A DNA stretch of 64,000 bases from Muricoccus pecuniae (GTDB lineage Bacteria; Pseudomonadota; Alphaproteobacteria; Acetobacterales; Acetobacteraceae): contig NZ_JACIJD010000010.1 of the NCBI RefSeq assembly GCF_014199205.1, forward strand, positions 121,337 to 185,336. Direction: 5' to 3'. Below are positions 27,076 through 36,404 of this stretch, one piece after another; position 1 is the first letter of the stretch, and each line of letters opens with the position of its first letter. A program made the translations under genes and the position numbers. Below the pieces are notes generated by a model that was not told where the DNA came from, searched no databases, and saw nothing but the letters and a program-made list of their open reading frames with translations.

Positions 27076-27705
27076 TTACGGCGCGGCGGGCTCGCGGTAG
27101 GCCCGGAGGAACACGTCCACCGCCTGATCGACCGCCGCCCCGATTGCCGCCTCCTCCGGCGTGGGACCGCCCAGCACGGTGCGGAGGTACAGCTCGCCCC
27201 GCAGGAGGCCCAAGAGGTGGTCCGCCGCAGTCAGCGGATCGGCATCGGCCCGCAGCCGGCCTCGCCGCTGCTCCTCCCCCATGCGCCGGGCGAGCCAGGC
27301 ACGGCCCGTGCCGGGGCCGGCCTCGTAGAAGGCGCGGGCGAGGTCGGGGAAGCGGGCGCATTCCGCGATCACGGTGCGGTGGATGGCCATGCTGTCGGGA
27401 TGGAGCAGGAAGCGCATCCAGAGGCGCCCGACCTCGCGCAGCGCGGCGTCCGTGGAACTGGCATGGGCGGCCAGCTCCTCCGCCTGGCCTGCGATAGCGG
27501 CGCAGCGGTCCCCCACGATGGCGCCGAACAGCGCCTCCTTGCCGGAGAAATGCGCGTAGACCGTCGCCTTCGAGACCCCGGCCTCCTTCGCGACCGCGTC
27601 CATCGAGACGCTGGCATAGCCCACGCCCATGAACAGGCGCGCGCCTGCCGCAAGAATGGCGGCGCGCTTCGGCGAGGTCTCGGAAGGGGAGAGGGCGAGG
27701 GACAA
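27076..27705 (-). CDS. TetR-family repressor of the divergent efflux genes
   Basis: 209 residues. Helix-turn-helix at about 10-58 (AILAAGARLFMGVGYASVSMDAVAKEAGVSKATVYAHFSGKEALF), then an all-helical ligand domain resembling the C-terminal family used by efflux regulators. It is divergent from an EmrA/EmrB pair with two identical 15-bp palindromes in the 117-bp gap, strongly suggesting autoregulation and repression of the pump, relieved by a pump substrate. Confidence 0.92.
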   Translation of the reverse strand: MSLALSPSETSPKRAAILAAGARLFMGVGYASVSMDAVAKEAGVSKATVYAHFSGKEALFGAIVGDRCAAIAGQAEELAAHASSTDAALREVGRLWMRFLLHPDSMAIHRTVIAECARFPDLARAFYEAGPGTGRAWLARRMGEEQRRGRLRADADPLTAADHLLGLLRGELYLRTVLGGPTPEEAAIGAAVDQAVDVFLRAYREPAAP

Positions 27706-27744
27706 GGTTCTGCGGCGCTCCGGGTATGACCGCCTGTATTTGAT

Positions 27745-27759
27745 ACTGAACGGTTCAGT
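27745..27759. promoter_or_regulatory. Palindromic operator 1 (TetR-proximal)
   Basis: ACTGAAC-G-GTTCAGT, perfect 7-bp arms about one central base, 40 bp upstream of the TetR start codon. Identical to the second copy 58 bp away (centre to centre). Size and symmetry fit a TetR-family dimer site. Confidence 0.8.
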
Positions 27760-27802
27760 TTTCCATGGACAATCGGCAGAGAGCGCCCCATCTAGCGACT
27801 GA

Positions 27803-27817
27803 ACTGAACGGTTCAGT
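27803..27817. promoter_or_regulatory. Palindromic operator 2 (efflux-proximal)
   Basis: Second exact copy of ACTGAAC-G-GTTCAGT, ending 6 bp before the ATG of the membrane fusion gene, so a bound repressor would also block the ribosome-binding region or early elongation. An extra GACTGAAC half-site just upstream (27798-27805) partly overlaps it. Confidence 0.8.
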
Positions 27818-27822
27818 CACGC

Positions 27823-28968
27823 ATGAACGCCCGGACCCCAGCCATTCCCGAGACCGAGACGCGGGCCAGCGGCCCCGCCAAGCCCCGCCGCTCGCGCATC
27901 CGCCGCGTCCTGCCCCTGGCCGCGCTGCTCGCCCTCGCCGGGGGCGCGGTTGGCGGCGGCTGGTACTGGACTGTCGGCCGCTTCATGGAATCCACTGATA
28001 ACGCTTATGTCGGCGGCGACATCGCCGTGCTCTCCTCCCGGATCGAGGGCGATGTCGAGCGCATCCTCGTTGCCGACAACCAGGTGGTGGAAGCCGGGCA
28101 GCCGCTGATCGAGCTGGACCGCCGCGACTGGCAGGCCCGGCGCGACGCCGCGGCCGCCGCCCTGGCCGAGGCCGAGGCGAATATCGCGACCCTGGAGGCC
28201 CAGGCCGCCCAGGCACGCGCCCAGGTGGCCTCCGCCGAGGCAGGGATCGCCGAGGCCGAGGCCGAGTGGGTCCGCGCCGTGGCCGATGCCGGGCGCGCGG
28301 GCACCCTCGCCTCCGGCGGCTACGGCACGCGCGAGGCGGTGGACCGCACCCTGGCCGCGCGCCGCAAGGCCGAGGCCGCCGTCACCGCCGCCCAGGCCGG
28401 GCTGGAATCGGCCCGCGGCGCCCTTCCCGTGCTGGTGGCCCAGTCCCGCTCCGCCGTGGCGCGGCGCGATTCGGCGTGGGCGAGCCTCGCCCTGGCCGAG
28501 TCCAACCTCGAGCACACCGTCATTCGTGCGCCCTTCGCCGGCATCGCCGGCAACCGCGCGGCGCAGCTCGGCCAGCATGTCCGGGCCGGGCAGAACCTCA
28601 TCGCCGTCTCCCCCACGGCCGACCGGCTCTACGTGACCGCGAACTTCAAGGAGACGCAGCTCCGCCGGATCCGCGAGGGCCAGCCGGTCGAGCTCTCGGT
28701 CGATGCGGGCGGGGTGCTGCACGGCCGCGTGGAGAGCCTCTCTCCCGCGACCGGCGCCCAGTTCTCCCTCCTGCCCCCGGAGAACGCGACGGGCAACTTC
28801 ACCAAGATCGTCCAGCGCGTGCCCGTGCGGATCGCCATCGAGGCCGGGCAGGACGTGGCCCGGCTGCGCCCCGGCCTCTCGGTCGAGGCGGAGGTGGACA
28901 CGCGCGACGACCCGCACGCCCCGCGCTCCCTCCTCGGTGCCGCCGCCGCGATGGCGGGCCACCGCTGA
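27823..28968 (+). CDS. HlyD/EmrA-family membrane fusion protein of a multidrug efflux pump
   Basis: 381 residues. One N-terminal membrane segment (about 28-48), the hallmark ESTDNAYVGGDIAVLSSRIEG strand near residues 53-75, a long alpha-helical hairpin rich in A/E/Q (about 95-215), and the beta-barrel segment TVIRAPFAGIAGN / QLGQHVRAGQNL. Periplasmic adaptor linking the MFS transporter to an outer-membrane channel, which is not encoded nearby. Controlled by the divergent TetR gene; the MFS gene follows after 11 nt. Confidence 0.93.
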   Translation: MNARTPAIPETETRASGPAKPRRSRIRRVLPLAALLALAGGAVGGGWYWTVGRFMESTDNAYVGGDIAVLSSRIEGDVERILVADNQVVEAGQPLIELDRRDWQARRDAAAAALAEAEANIATLEAQAAQARAQVASAEAGIAEAEAEWVRAVADAGRAGTLASGGYGTREAVDRTLAARRKAEAAVTAAQAGLESARGALPVLVAQSRSAVARRDSAWASLALAESNLEHTVIRAPFAGIAGNRAAQLGQHVRAGQNLIAVSPTADRLYVTANFKETQLRRIREGQPVELSVDAGGVLHGRVESLSPATGAQFSLLPPENATGNFTKIVQRVPVRIAIEAGQDVARLRPGLSVEAEVDTRDDPHAPRSLLGAAAAMAGHR

Positions 28969-28979
28969 CCGGGGGCGCC

Positions 28980-30560
28980 ATGTCCGCCAGCACGGCCGCC
29001 CCCGCCATGCCAGCCGCCGGGGAGGGCGTCTCCACGAAGCACTTCCTCGGCTTCATGACGATGGTGCTCGGCATGTTCATGGCGATCCTGGACATCCAGA
29101 TCGTCTCGGCCAGCATCTCCGACATCCAGGCCGGCCTCGCGGCCAGCCCGGACGAGGCCTCCTGGGTGCAGACCTCCTACCTGATCGCGGAGATCGTCAT
29201 GATCCCGCTCTCGGGCTTCCTCTCGCGCCTGCTCTCGACCCGCGTCCTTTTCACCATCTCGGCCGCGGGCTTCACCGTCTTCTCGCTGCTTTGCGCCACC
29301 GCCTCCTCCCTGCCGGTGATGATCGCGGCGCGGGCGATGCAGGGCTTCCTCGGCGGCGCGATGATCCCGACGGTCTTCGCCACCGCCTTCCTCCTGTTCA
29401 AGGGGCCGCGCAGCGCGGGCGTCTCCGTTCTCATCGGCCTCACCGCGACGCTCGCGCCCACCATCGGCCCGACACTGGGCGGCTACCTGACGGAGAGCCT
29501 GTCCTGGCACTGGCTCTTCCTCATCAACGTGCCGATCGGCGCCTTCATCGCGGTCGTCGTCTGGAACACGATGGACATCGACCGCGGCGACGCGCGCCTC
29601 TTCTCGCGCTTCGACTGGTGGGGGCTGGTGGCCATGGCCGTCTTCCTCGGCAGCCTGGAATACGTGATGGAGGAGGGGCCGCGCTGGGACTGGCTGGACG
29701 ACCCCACCATCGCCACCCTCGCCGCCGCCTGCCTCGTCGGCGGCGTCGTCTTCTTCTGGCGCGCCTTCAGCCGGCAGGACCCGATCGTGGAGCTGCGCGC
29801 CTTCGGCAACGCGAACTTCGCCTTCGGCAGCGTCTTTGCCTTCCTCGTCGGCATCGGCCTCTACGGCGCGGTCTATCTCGTGCCGCTCTTCCTCGGGCGC
29901 ATCCGCGGCTACAACTCGCTGCAGATCGGCGAGACGATGTTCGTCACCGGCCTCGCCATGTTCCTCGCCGCGCCCGTGGTGGGGCGGCTCAGCCGCGTGC
30001 TGGACCTCCGCATCCTGCTCGGCTTCGGCCTCGCGACCACGGCGCTCGCGATGTGGATGACCTCGCGCCTCACGGCCCAGTCCTCCTTCGCGGAGCTGTG
30101 GCTGCCGCTCTCGCTGCGTGGCGTGGGCACGATGTTCGCCATGGTGCCGGTGAACCAGGTGGCGCTCGGCACGCTGCCGCCGGCGATGATCAAGAACGCC
30201 TCCGGCCTGTTCAACCTCATGCGCAACCTCGGCGGCGCGGTCGGGCTGGCCATGATCAACACGCTGGTGATCGAGCGCTCCGCGGCGCACCGGCTGCACC
30301 TGGCCGAGGCGGCGAACTGGGCGCGCCCCGGCGTCTCGCAGACGATCGAGGGCATGGCCTCCGCCCTCTCCGGCCGGCTGGGCGAGGCGGCGGACCATGC
30401 GGCGCTGGCGCGCGTCTCCGGCCTGATCGCGCGGGAGGCGCTGATCCTTTCCTACAACGACGTGCTCGTGGTGATCGCCGCGCTCTTCGCCCTGGCGGTG
30501 CCGCTGGTACTGCTGGTGAAGGCCCCGAAGCCCGGGGCAGGCGGCGGCGCGGCGCATTAG
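28980..30560 (+). CDS. DHA2-family (EmrB/QacA) multidrug MFS transporter
   Basis: 526 residues, 14 predicted membrane helices. Family marks include MVLGMFMAILDIQIVSASI in helix 1, WVQTSYLIAEIVMIPLSGFL, helix 4 RAMQGFLGGAMIPTVFATAFLLF, antiporter motif C-like LAPTIGPTLGGYLTE and SWHWLFLINVPIGAF. Proton-driven export of hydrophobic drugs with the EmrA partner. Start ATG 28980; longer in-frame starts lie inside the emrA-like gene and are rejected. Confidence 0.93.
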   Translation: MSASTAAPAMPAAGEGVSTKHFLGFMTMVLGMFMAILDIQIVSASISDIQAGLAASPDEASWVQTSYLIAEIVMIPLSGFLSRLLSTRVLFTISAAGFTVFSLLCATASSLPVMIAARAMQGFLGGAMIPTVFATAFLLFKGPRSAGVSVLIGLTATLAPTIGPTLGGYLTESLSWHWLFLINVPIGAFIAVVVWNTMDIDRGDARLFSRFDWWGLVAMAVFLGSLEYVMEEGPRWDWLDDPTIATLAAACLVGGVVFFWRAFSRQDPIVELRAFGNANFAFGSVFAFLVGIGLYGAVYLVPLFLGRIRGYNSLQIGETMFVTGLAMFLAAPVVGRLSRVLDLRILLGFGLATTALAMWMTSRLTAQSSFAELWLPLSLRGVGTMFAMVPVNQVALGTLPPAMIKNASGLFNLMRNLGGAVGLAMINTLVIERSAAHRLHLAEAANWARPGVSQTIEGMASALSGRLGEAADHAALARVSGLIAREALILSYNDVLVVIAALFALAVPLVLLVKAPKPGAGGGAAH

Positions 30561-30600
30561 GGCCGGGCAGGGGCCTTGCGCCGCCGGGCGTCGGGCCCCT

Positions 30601-31947
30601 ATGCCGCCGCATGACCCGCCCGATCCCTGGCCACGCGCGCGGACCGGCGTGAGCGCCGCCACCCTCGACGCCCTCCGCCGGGGCGAGCTGTCCGGGCTGC
30701 GCGAGCTGCGCCTCCCCGGCCTCGGCCTGACAGTCTTTCCACCCGAGATCCTCGGCCTCGCGGAGACGCTGGAGGTGCTGGACCTCGGCGGCAACGCCCT
30801 GTCCGACCTTCACCCGGAACTCGGCCGCCTGCGCCGCCTGCGCGCCCTCTTCCTCTCCGGCAACCCGATGGCGCGCCTGCCCCCGGTGCTGGGGGAGCTG
30901 CCCGCCCTCTCGCAGATCGGCATCCGGGGCAGCGGGCTCCGCGAGCTTCCGGCCGAAGCCCTGCCCCCCGCCCTGCGCTGGCTCACCCTGACCGACAACC
31001 GGCTGGAGAGCCTGCCCGCCGCGCTGGGCGAGCGGCCGCTGCTTCAGAAGCTGATGCTGGCGGGCAACCGGTTGCGCGAGCTGCCCGCCAGCCTCGCCGG
31101 CGCGAGTGGCCTCGAACTCATCCGCCTCTCGGCGAACGGCCTCGACGGCCTGCCGCCCTGGCTGGCGGAGCTGCCCCGCCTCGCCTGGATCGCCTGGTCC
31201 GGCAATCCCTTCGACACCGGTGCCCCGCCGGTGACCGAAGCCGTTCCCTGGGAAGCCCTGGAGGCCGGGCCCGTGCTGGGGGAGGGGGCCTCGGGCCGCG
31301 TTCACCGGGCGCTCTGGCGGAGGGGTTCCGGTGCAACACCCCGGCCCGTGGCGCTGAAGCTCTTCAAGGGCGCAATGACGAGCGACGGCCTGCCCGAGCG
31401 GGAGATGGCCGCGCTTCTCGCCGCCGGCGAGCATCCGGGACTGACCGGCGCACTGGGCCGCCTGTCCGGCCATCCCGAGGGGCTGGACGGGCTGCTGATG
31501 CCGCTCCTGCCCCCGGACTGGCGCGTTCTCGCCGGCCCGCCGAGCCTCGAGAGCTGCAGCCGCGACATTTACGACCCGTCCCTGCGACTGGAGCCCGAAG
31601 CCGCCCTTCGCCTGGCGGGCGGAATCGCCGGGGCGGTCGCGCATCTGCACGGGCGCGGGCTGCTGCACGGCGATCTCTACGCGCACAACATCCTGTGGGA
31701 CGGCCGCGCCGGCGACGGCGTGCTGTCGGATTTCGGCGCCGCCTCCTTTCTGCCCCCCGGCGCGGAGGGGAATGCATTCCGCCGCGTCGAGGTCCGGGCC
31801 TGGGGCCTGCTGCTCGGCGAGCTGCTGGAGCGCTGCGCCGGCGCACCGTCCGTGGCGCTGGCCGAGCTGCAGCGCCGCTGCGCCGCTGCGCCGGCGGAAC
31901 GCCCCCTCATGGGGGAGGTGCTGGAAGTTCTCCGCGGCTCCGGCTGA
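30601..31947 (+). CDS. Leucine-rich-repeat protein fused to a eukaryotic-type protein kinase
   Basis: 448 residues. Residues about 28-205 contain roughly seven LRR units of the LxxLxLxxNxLxxLPxxL type (for example LEVLDLGGNALSDLHPELG, LRALFLSGNPMARLPPVLG). Residues about 220-445 are a Hanks-type kinase: glycine loop GEGASGRV (227-234), ATP-binding Lys253 (VALKLFKG), catalytic loop HGDLYAHN (356-363, Asp358 and Asn363), and DFG at 377-379 (LSDFGAAS). All core catalytic residues are present, but the loop lacks the Arg before Asp (HGD not HRD) and the C-lobe is short. No signal peptide or membrane helix: cytoplasmic. Target unknown. Confidence 0.88.
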   Translation: MPPHDPPDPWPRARTGVSAATLDALRRGELSGLRELRLPGLGLTVFPPEILGLAETLEVLDLGGNALSDLHPELGRLRRLRALFLSGNPMARLPPVLGELPALSQIGIRGSGLRELPAEALPPALRWLTLTDNRLESLPAALGERPLLQKLMLAGNRLRELPASLAGASGLELIRLSANGLDGLPPWLAELPRLAWIAWSGNPFDTGAPPVTEAVPWEALEAGPVLGEGASGRVHRALWRRGSGATPRPVALKLFKGAMTSDGLPEREMAALLAAGEHPGLTGALGRLSGHPEGLDGLLMPLLPPDWRVLAGPPSLESCSRDIYDPSLRLEPEAALRLAGGIAGAVAHLHGRGLLHGDLYAHNILWDGRAGDGVLSDFGAASFLPPGAEGNAFRRVEVRAWGLLLGELLERCAGAPSVALAELQRRCAAAPAERPLMGEVLEVLRGSG

Positions 31948-32017
31948 CGGCGCCCAGCCATTCCCCTCTCTCGCGCGTTAACCCGGGCGGCCGAGTGCCG
32001 TGGGAGAGGATCGACGA

Positions 32018-32401
32018 ATGAGTGCCATCCGCCTGGCCCGTTTCCTGGGCGTGTTCAGCATCGGCCTCGGGCTGGTGGAAATCCTCGCCGGCCGCGGTCT
32101 TGCTCGGAACCTCGGCATGACCGGGCGCACGAAGCTGTTCCAGGCCTTCGGGGTGAGGGAGGTGGCGAACGGCGTCGCCATCCTCGCCGCCCCCACCTCC
32201 GCCCCGCTCCTCTGGGCCCGGGTCGGCGGCGATGCCCTGGACCTCGCGACGCTGATCGGCACGCCCTCCTTCGGGCGGCAGGAGCGGGCGAACGTGAAGC
32301 TCGCCATCGCCGCGGTGGCCGGGGTGACGCTCCTCGACATCCTCTGCGCGAGCCGGCTGAGCAGGAGCCGCTATCGCGGCCTGCCCTCCTACTGGGACTG
32401 A
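32018..32401 (+). CDS. Small membrane protein of unknown function
   Basis: 127 residues with about three to four hydrophobic segments (LARFLGVFSIGLGLVEILAG, ANGVAILAAP, VKLAIAAVAGVTLLDILCA). ATG 32018 has a GGGAGAGGA Shine-Dalgarno 7 nt upstream and is preferred over GTG 32000. Resembles short hypotheticals sometimes found next to cyclase/dehydrase or SRPBCC genes; none is here. Convergent with thiG, with 13 bp between stop codons. Confidence 0.65.
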   Translation: MSAIRLARFLGVFSIGLGLVEILAGRGLARNLGMTGRTKLFQAFGVREVANGVAILAAPTSAPLLWARVGGDALDLATLIGTPSFGRQERANVKLAIAAVAGVTLLDILCASRLSRSRYRGLPSYWD

Positions 32402-32414
32402 GGGCTCCCTCCCG

Positions 32415-33224
32415 TCAGGCCGCGGGCCCCGGGCGGATCAGCCCGCTCATCGGGCTGGATGCGTCGGCCGCGTAGTTCCGCGGCATCCGGCCGGCAAGGT
32501 AGGCGTGCCGCCCCGCCTCCACCCCCGCCCTCATGGCGCGGGCCATGCGGACGGGGTCCTTCGAATGGGCGATGGCGGAGTTGAGCAGCACCGCGGTGCA
32601 GCCCAATTCCATTGCCTGCGCCGCCTCGCTCGCCGTGCCGATTCCGGCATCCACCAGCACGGGAACCCGCGCGTTCTCGATGATGGAGCGCAGCATGAAG
32701 GGGTTGGACAGGCCGAGGCCGGAGCCGATCGGGGCGCCGAGCGGCATGACCGCCACGCAGCCCATCTCCTCCAGGCGCTTGGCCGCCAGCGGGTCGTCCG
32801 CGCAGTAGACCATCACCTGGAAGCCGTCCTTGATGAGGGCCTCCGCCGCCTCGAAGGTCGCGGGCATGTCGGGGTAGAGGAAGGGCGGGGGGCCGAGGAC
32901 CTCCAGCTTCACCAGGTTCCATCCCCCGGCCTCGCGCGCGAGGCGGAGCGTCCGCACGGCGTCCCGCGCCGTGTGGCAGCCGGCGGTGTTGGGCAGGTAG
33001 GTGTATCGGCTGGGCGGCACGAAATCCTGCAGCATCGGCGCGGCGGGATCGGAGAGGTTCACGCGCCGCACCGCGACCGTCACCATCTCCGCGCCCGAGG
33101 CCTCGATGGCCGCGGCCGTCTCCTCCAGGCTCTTGTAGCGTCCGGTCCCAACCACGAGGCGGGAGCGGAAGCGGTGCCCGGCAACCTCCCAGGAATCGTC
33201 GCCGGCGGTGATCGCCCCGTCCAT
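32415..33224 (-). CDS. thiG: Thiazole synthase
   Basis: Builds the thiazole moiety of thiamine from 1-deoxyxylulose 5-phosphate, dehydroglycine and ThiS thiocarboxylate. 269 residues, TIM barrel. Schiff-base lysine in NLVKLEVLG (Lys106), phosphate-binding [11 protein letters not shown] and [21 protein letters not shown] 33224 is 4 nt after the thiS stop. thiO, thiE and thiC are not in the window, so the rest of the pathway is elsewhere. Confidence 0.94.
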   Translation of the reverse strand: MDGAITAGDDSWEVAGHRFRSRLVVGTGRYKSLEETAAAIEASGAEMVTVAVRRVNLSDPAAPMLQDFVPPSRYTYLPNTAGCHTARDAVRTLRLAREAGGWNLVKLEVLGPPPFLYPDMPATFEAAEALIKDGFQVMVYCADDPLAAKRLEEMGCVAVMPLGAPIGSGLGLSNPFMLRSIIENARVPVLVDAGIGTASEAAQAMELGCTAVLLNSAIAHSKDPVRMARAMRAGVEAGRHAYLAGRMPRNYAADASSPMSGLIRPGPAA

Positions 33225-33228
33225 GGCC

Positions 33229-33441
33229 TCAGCCTCCCCCGATGAAATGCACGATCTCCAGCGCGTCCCCCGGCTCCAGCCGCGTCGTCGCATAGGCGGA
33301 GCGGGGAACGATCTCCTCGTTCCGCTCCACCGCCACCTTGCGCGTATCGAGCCCGGCGCCGGCCAGGAAGTCGGACAGGGGAAGGGAGGCCGGCAGGTCG
33401 CGGGCCTCCCCGTTCACGGTGATGCGGATGGATCCATGCAT
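33229..33441 (-). CDS. thiS: Sulfur carrier protein ThiS
   Basis: 70-residue ubiquitin-fold protein that carries sulfur as a C-terminal thiocarboxylate for ThiG. Features: [11 protein letters not shown] start, [15 protein letters not shown] centre and a C-terminal IVHFIGGG with the essential Gly-Gly end. The ATG at 33441 gives the usual length; a longer frame upstream is not conserved. Forms a two-gene unit with thiG. Confidence 0.9.
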   Translation of the reverse strand: MHGSIRITVNGEARDLPASLPLSDFLAGAGLDTRKVAVERNEEIVPRSAYATTRLEPGDALEIVHFIGGG

Positions 33442-33541
33442 GGTCCGGCGCATGTGGCACGCACCGGGGCCGGGTTGAAGGGGCACCCCCTCAACGGTGA
33501 CCAGGGGATGCCCCTCCGGCCGGGCCGGAGGGACGCGCCCC

Positions 33542-33832
33542 TCAGTCCTCGTGCTTGCGGTGCCCGCGGCCGGTTTGCGTCTTCTCCGCGCCGGCCGCCG
33601 CCGCCTGTTCCTGCTCGCGCTTGCCGACGGTTGCATGGCTGGTGCCGCCCGTGCCCGCGGCCACGTCCTCGGCGGTGGAGGTCGCGCCCTTCATGGCGCT
33701 ATGGCCGTGCTTCGGCGCCTCGGCCTCGCCACCCTCGGGCACGTTGGCGTCGGGGTCCAGGTGCTGGCCCTTCACCGTGCCCCGGCCGGTGACGCGGTCG
33801 TCGTCGCTCCCGTGGTCGGTCTTCTTCGTCAT
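33542..33832 (-). CDS. Small hydrophilic hypothetical protein
   Basis: 96 residues, no cysteine, rich in G, D, E, K, H, T; likely intrinsically disordered ([19 protein letters not shown]... with [16 protein letters not shown] near the end). No known domain. Family not recognised; it resembles stress-related hydrophilins in composition only. ATG 33832 follows a GGAGGC box. A G/C hairpin (about 33505-33537) lies downstream of the stop, before thiS. Confidence 0.6.
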   Translation of the reverse strand: MTKKTDHGSDDDRVTGRGTVKGQHLDPDANVPEGGEAEAPKHGHSAMKGATSTAEDVAAGTGGTSHATVGKREQEQAAAAGAEKTQTGRGHRKHED

Positions 33833-33994
33833 GGCTGCCTCCTCGCCGGTTCCGGTCTTGAACCCGGCAGCCGGAGGGCGGGTTGCGGCGGGAGAGGCGC
33901 ACGGGGAGGGGCGGGTTTGCGTGCGGGCCTCGGCCCATGCTAGCCCGCCCGGCCAGGAACCCGGGCCGATCCCGGGCGGACCGGAACAGAGCCC

Positions 33995-34450
33995 TTGGAA
34001 CCCCCGCTGATCGCCGTCTTCAACGGCCCCAACCTGAACCTGCTCGGCACGCGGGAGCCGGAGAAGTACGGCACCGCGACGCTGGACGACGTCGAGGCCC
34101 TCTGCGCCGAGGCGGCCGAGGAACTCGGGCTCGCGATCGACTTCCGCCAGACGAACCTGGAGGGCGAGCTGATCTCCTGGGTGCAGGAGGCACGCGGCAG
34201 CGCCGCCGGCATCATCATCAACCCGGCGGGATACTCCCACACCTCCATCGCGCTGATGGACGCGCTGCTGGCGGTGGACCTGCCGGTGATCGAGGTCCAT
34301 ATCACCAACATTCACCGGCGGGAGGCCTTCCGGCATCTCTCCTACGTCTCCCGCGCGGCGGTGGGCGTGATCTGCGGGCTCGGGGTCGGGGGCTATGCCC
34401 TGGCGCTGCGCGCGATCGCCGGCATCATCGGTCAGGACGACACGGCATGA
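33995..34450 (+). CDS. aroQ: Type II 3-dehydroquinate dehydratase
   Basis: Third step of the shikimate pathway. 151 residues. Begins with the family motif [18 protein letters not shown] (catalytic Tyr25), has [12 protein letters not shown], and a [15 protein letters not shown] segment with the catalytic His. The only start before the conserved N-terminus is TTG 33995. The stop overlaps accB (ATGA), a conserved alphaproteobacterial arrangement. Confidence 0.94.
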   Translation: MEPPLIAVFNGPNLNLLGTREPEKYGTATLDDVEALCAEAAEELGLAIDFRQTNLEGELISWVQEARGSAAGIIINPAGYSHTSIALMDALLAVDLPVIEVHITNIHRREAFRHLSYVSRAAVGVICGLGVGGYALALRAIAGIIGQDDTA

Positions 34451-34920
34451 GTGGCCTCTCCTTCGACCCGGACGCGATCCGCGCCCTGGCCAAGATCCTT
34501 CGCGAAACCGACCTGACCGAGATCGAGCTGGTCGAGAACGAGAGCCGCATCCGCGTGGCCCGCAGCATGCCCGCGCAGCAGGTGGTGCAGGCCGTCTCCG
34601 CCCCGGCCCCGGTGGCGCCCGCCGCCGTCCCGGCCGCGGCCGCTCCCGCCGCGCCGGCCGCGAGCGACGAGGTCACCGCCGCCACCCCCGGCGCGGTCAC
34701 CTCGCCCATGGTCGGCGTCGCCTATCTCTCGCCCGAGCCGGGCGCGGCGCCCTTCATCACCATCGGCGGCCGCGTGGCCCAGGGCCAGACGGTGCTGCTC
34801 ATCGAGGCGATGAAGACCTTTAACCAGATCAAGGCGCCCAAGGCCGGCACGGTCACGCGCATCCTCGTCGACAGCGGGATGCCGGTGGAGTTCGGCGAAC
34901 CCCTGCTGGTCATCGAGTAG
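34447..34920 (+). CDS. accB: Biotin carboxyl carrier protein of acetyl-CoA carboxylase
   Basis: 157 residues. N-terminal segment (1-45), an Ala/Pro-rich flexible linker (about 50-80), and a biotinyl domain with Lys123 in EAMKTFN; the usual sequence is EAMKMMN/EAMKMFN, so the Thr after the biotinylated Lys is a mild variant found in many alphaproteobacteria. Also carries the thumb-like SPEPGAAPF. Functions with AccC in malonyl-CoA synthesis. Coupled to aroQ by 4-nt overlap; accC starts 7 nt downstream. Confidence 0.95.
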   Translation: MSGLSFDPDAIRALAKILRETDLTEIELVENESRIRVARSMPAQQVVQAVSAPAPVAPAAVPAAAAPAAPAASDEVTAATPGAVTSPMVGVAYLSPEPGAAPFITIGGRVAQGQTVLLIEAMKTFNQIKAPKAGTVTRILVDSGMPVEFGEPLLVIE

Positions 34921-34927
34921 CCGCCCG

Positions 34928-36301
34928 GTGTCCGGTTTCAGCAAGCCCGCCTTCAGCAAAGTCCTGATCGCCAACCGGGGCGAGATCGCGCTCCGCATCC
35001 ACCGGGCCTGCCAGGAGATGGGCATCCGCACGGTGGCCGTGCACTCCACCGCCGACGACACGGCGATGCATGTGCGGCTGGCCGACGAATCCGTCTGCAT
35101 CGGCCCGCCCTCGGCGCGCGATTCCTACCTCAACGCCGCCGCCATCCTCTCGGCCGCCACGATCACGGGCGCCGAGGCGATCCATCCCGGCTACGGCTTC
35201 CTCTCGGAGAACGCGCGCTTCGCGGAGATGGTGGAGGCCCACGGCCTCGCCTTCATCGGCCCGACGGCCGAGCACATCCGCATCATGGGCGACAAGATCG
35301 CCGCCAAGGACGCGATGCGCCGCCTCGGCGTGCCCCTCGTCCCCGGCTCGCCCGGCGCGCTCGCCTCGCTGGAGGAGGCGCGGGAGGTCGCGGAGGGGAT
35401 CAAGTACCCCGTGCTCATCAAGGCCGCCGCCGGCGGCGGCGGGCGCGGCATGAAGGTCGCCCACAACGCGGACGAGCTGGAGGATGCCTGGCGCGTCGCC
35501 CGCACCGAGGCGAAGGCCGCCTTCGGCGACGACAGCGTCTACATGGAGAAGTATCTCGACCGGCCCCGCCACATCGAGATGCAGGTCCTGGCCGACACCC
35601 ACGGCAACGTCGTGCATTTCGGCGAGCGCGACTGCTCCCTCCAGCGCCGCCACCAGAAGCTGGTGGAGGAGGCCGGCAGCCCCGTGCTGACCGCCGCCGC
35701 GCGCGACGCGCTGGGCGAGACGGTGACCAAGGCGCTGAAGCAGCTCGGCTACCGCGGCGCCGGCACGCTGGAGTTCCTCTACCAGGACGAGCAGTTCGCC
35801 TTCATCGAGATGAACACCCGCCTGCAGGTGGAGCATCCCGTGACGGAGATGGTCTGCGGCGTGGACCTCGTGCGCGAGCAGATCCGCGTCGCCGCCGGCG
35901 AGCCGCTCGGCTACGAGCAGGGCGACATTCGCTTCAACGGCCATGCCATCGAGTGCCGCATCACGGCCGAGGACCCCGTCACCTTCGCGCCCAGCCCCGG
36001 CCGGGTGAACGCCTATCACGCGCCGGGCGGGCTGGGCGTGCGCGTGGACAGCGCGCTCTACGCGGGATACGCCGTGCCGCCGCACTACGACAGCCTCGTC
36101 GCGAAGCTGATCGTCCACGGTTCCAACCGGGCCGAGGCCATCGCCCGCTGCCGCCGCGCGCTGACGGAAATGGTGGTGGACGGCATCCGCACGACCATCC
36201 CGCTGCACCAGCTCATCATGGACGATCCGGAGTTCGGCGAGGGCGACTACACCATCCACTGGCTCGAGCGCTTCGTCGCGCGTCACCTGCCGGCGGAGTG
36301 A
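34928..36301 (+). CDS. accC: Biotin carboxylase subunit of acetyl-CoA carboxylase
   Basis: 457 residues. N-terminal [25 protein letters not shown]-grasp loop [13 protein letters not shown] (with GGGGRG), [31 protein letters not shown] with catalytic residues, all at expected spacing. Carboxylates biotin on AccB with ATP and bicarbonate. GTG start at 34928. Last gene of aroQ-accB-accC; aat follows after 103 bp. Confidence 0.96.
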   Translation: MSGFSKPAFSKVLIANRGEIALRIHRACQEMGIRTVAVHSTADDTAMHVRLADESVCIGPPSARDSYLNAAAILSAATITGAEAIHPGYGFLSENARFAEMVEAHGLAFIGPTAEHIRIMGDKIAAKDAMRRLGVPLVPGSPGALASLEEAREVAEGIKYPVLIKAAAGGGGRGMKVAHNADELEDAWRVARTEAKAAFGDDSVYMEKYLDRPRHIEMQVLADTHGNVVHFGERDCSLQRRHQKLVEEAGSPVLTAAARDALGETVTKALKQLGYRGAGTLEFLYQDEQFAFIEMNTRLQVEHPVTEMVCGVDLVREQIRVAAGEPLGYEQGDIRFNGHAIECRITAEDPVTFAPSPGRVNAYHAPGGLGVRVDSALYAGYAVPPHYDSLVAKLIVHGSNRAEAIARCRRALTEMVVDGIRTTIPLHQLIMDDPEFGEGDYTIHWLERFVARHLPAE

Positions 36302-36404
36302 CGCCGGCCTCCCCGGTGGGGCGCCGGTTGGCGCCGCGCCGGGGATGGGCCTATCCTCCGCCCATGCGGATCTGCACGAACCTGCCCGCGCCGCCGGCCC
36401 CCGC

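Noticed and set aside
33442..33541. TPP riboswitch upstream of thiS
   Set aside because: The stretch has G/C hairpins but lacks the CTGAGA and ACCTGAT-type core of the THI box.
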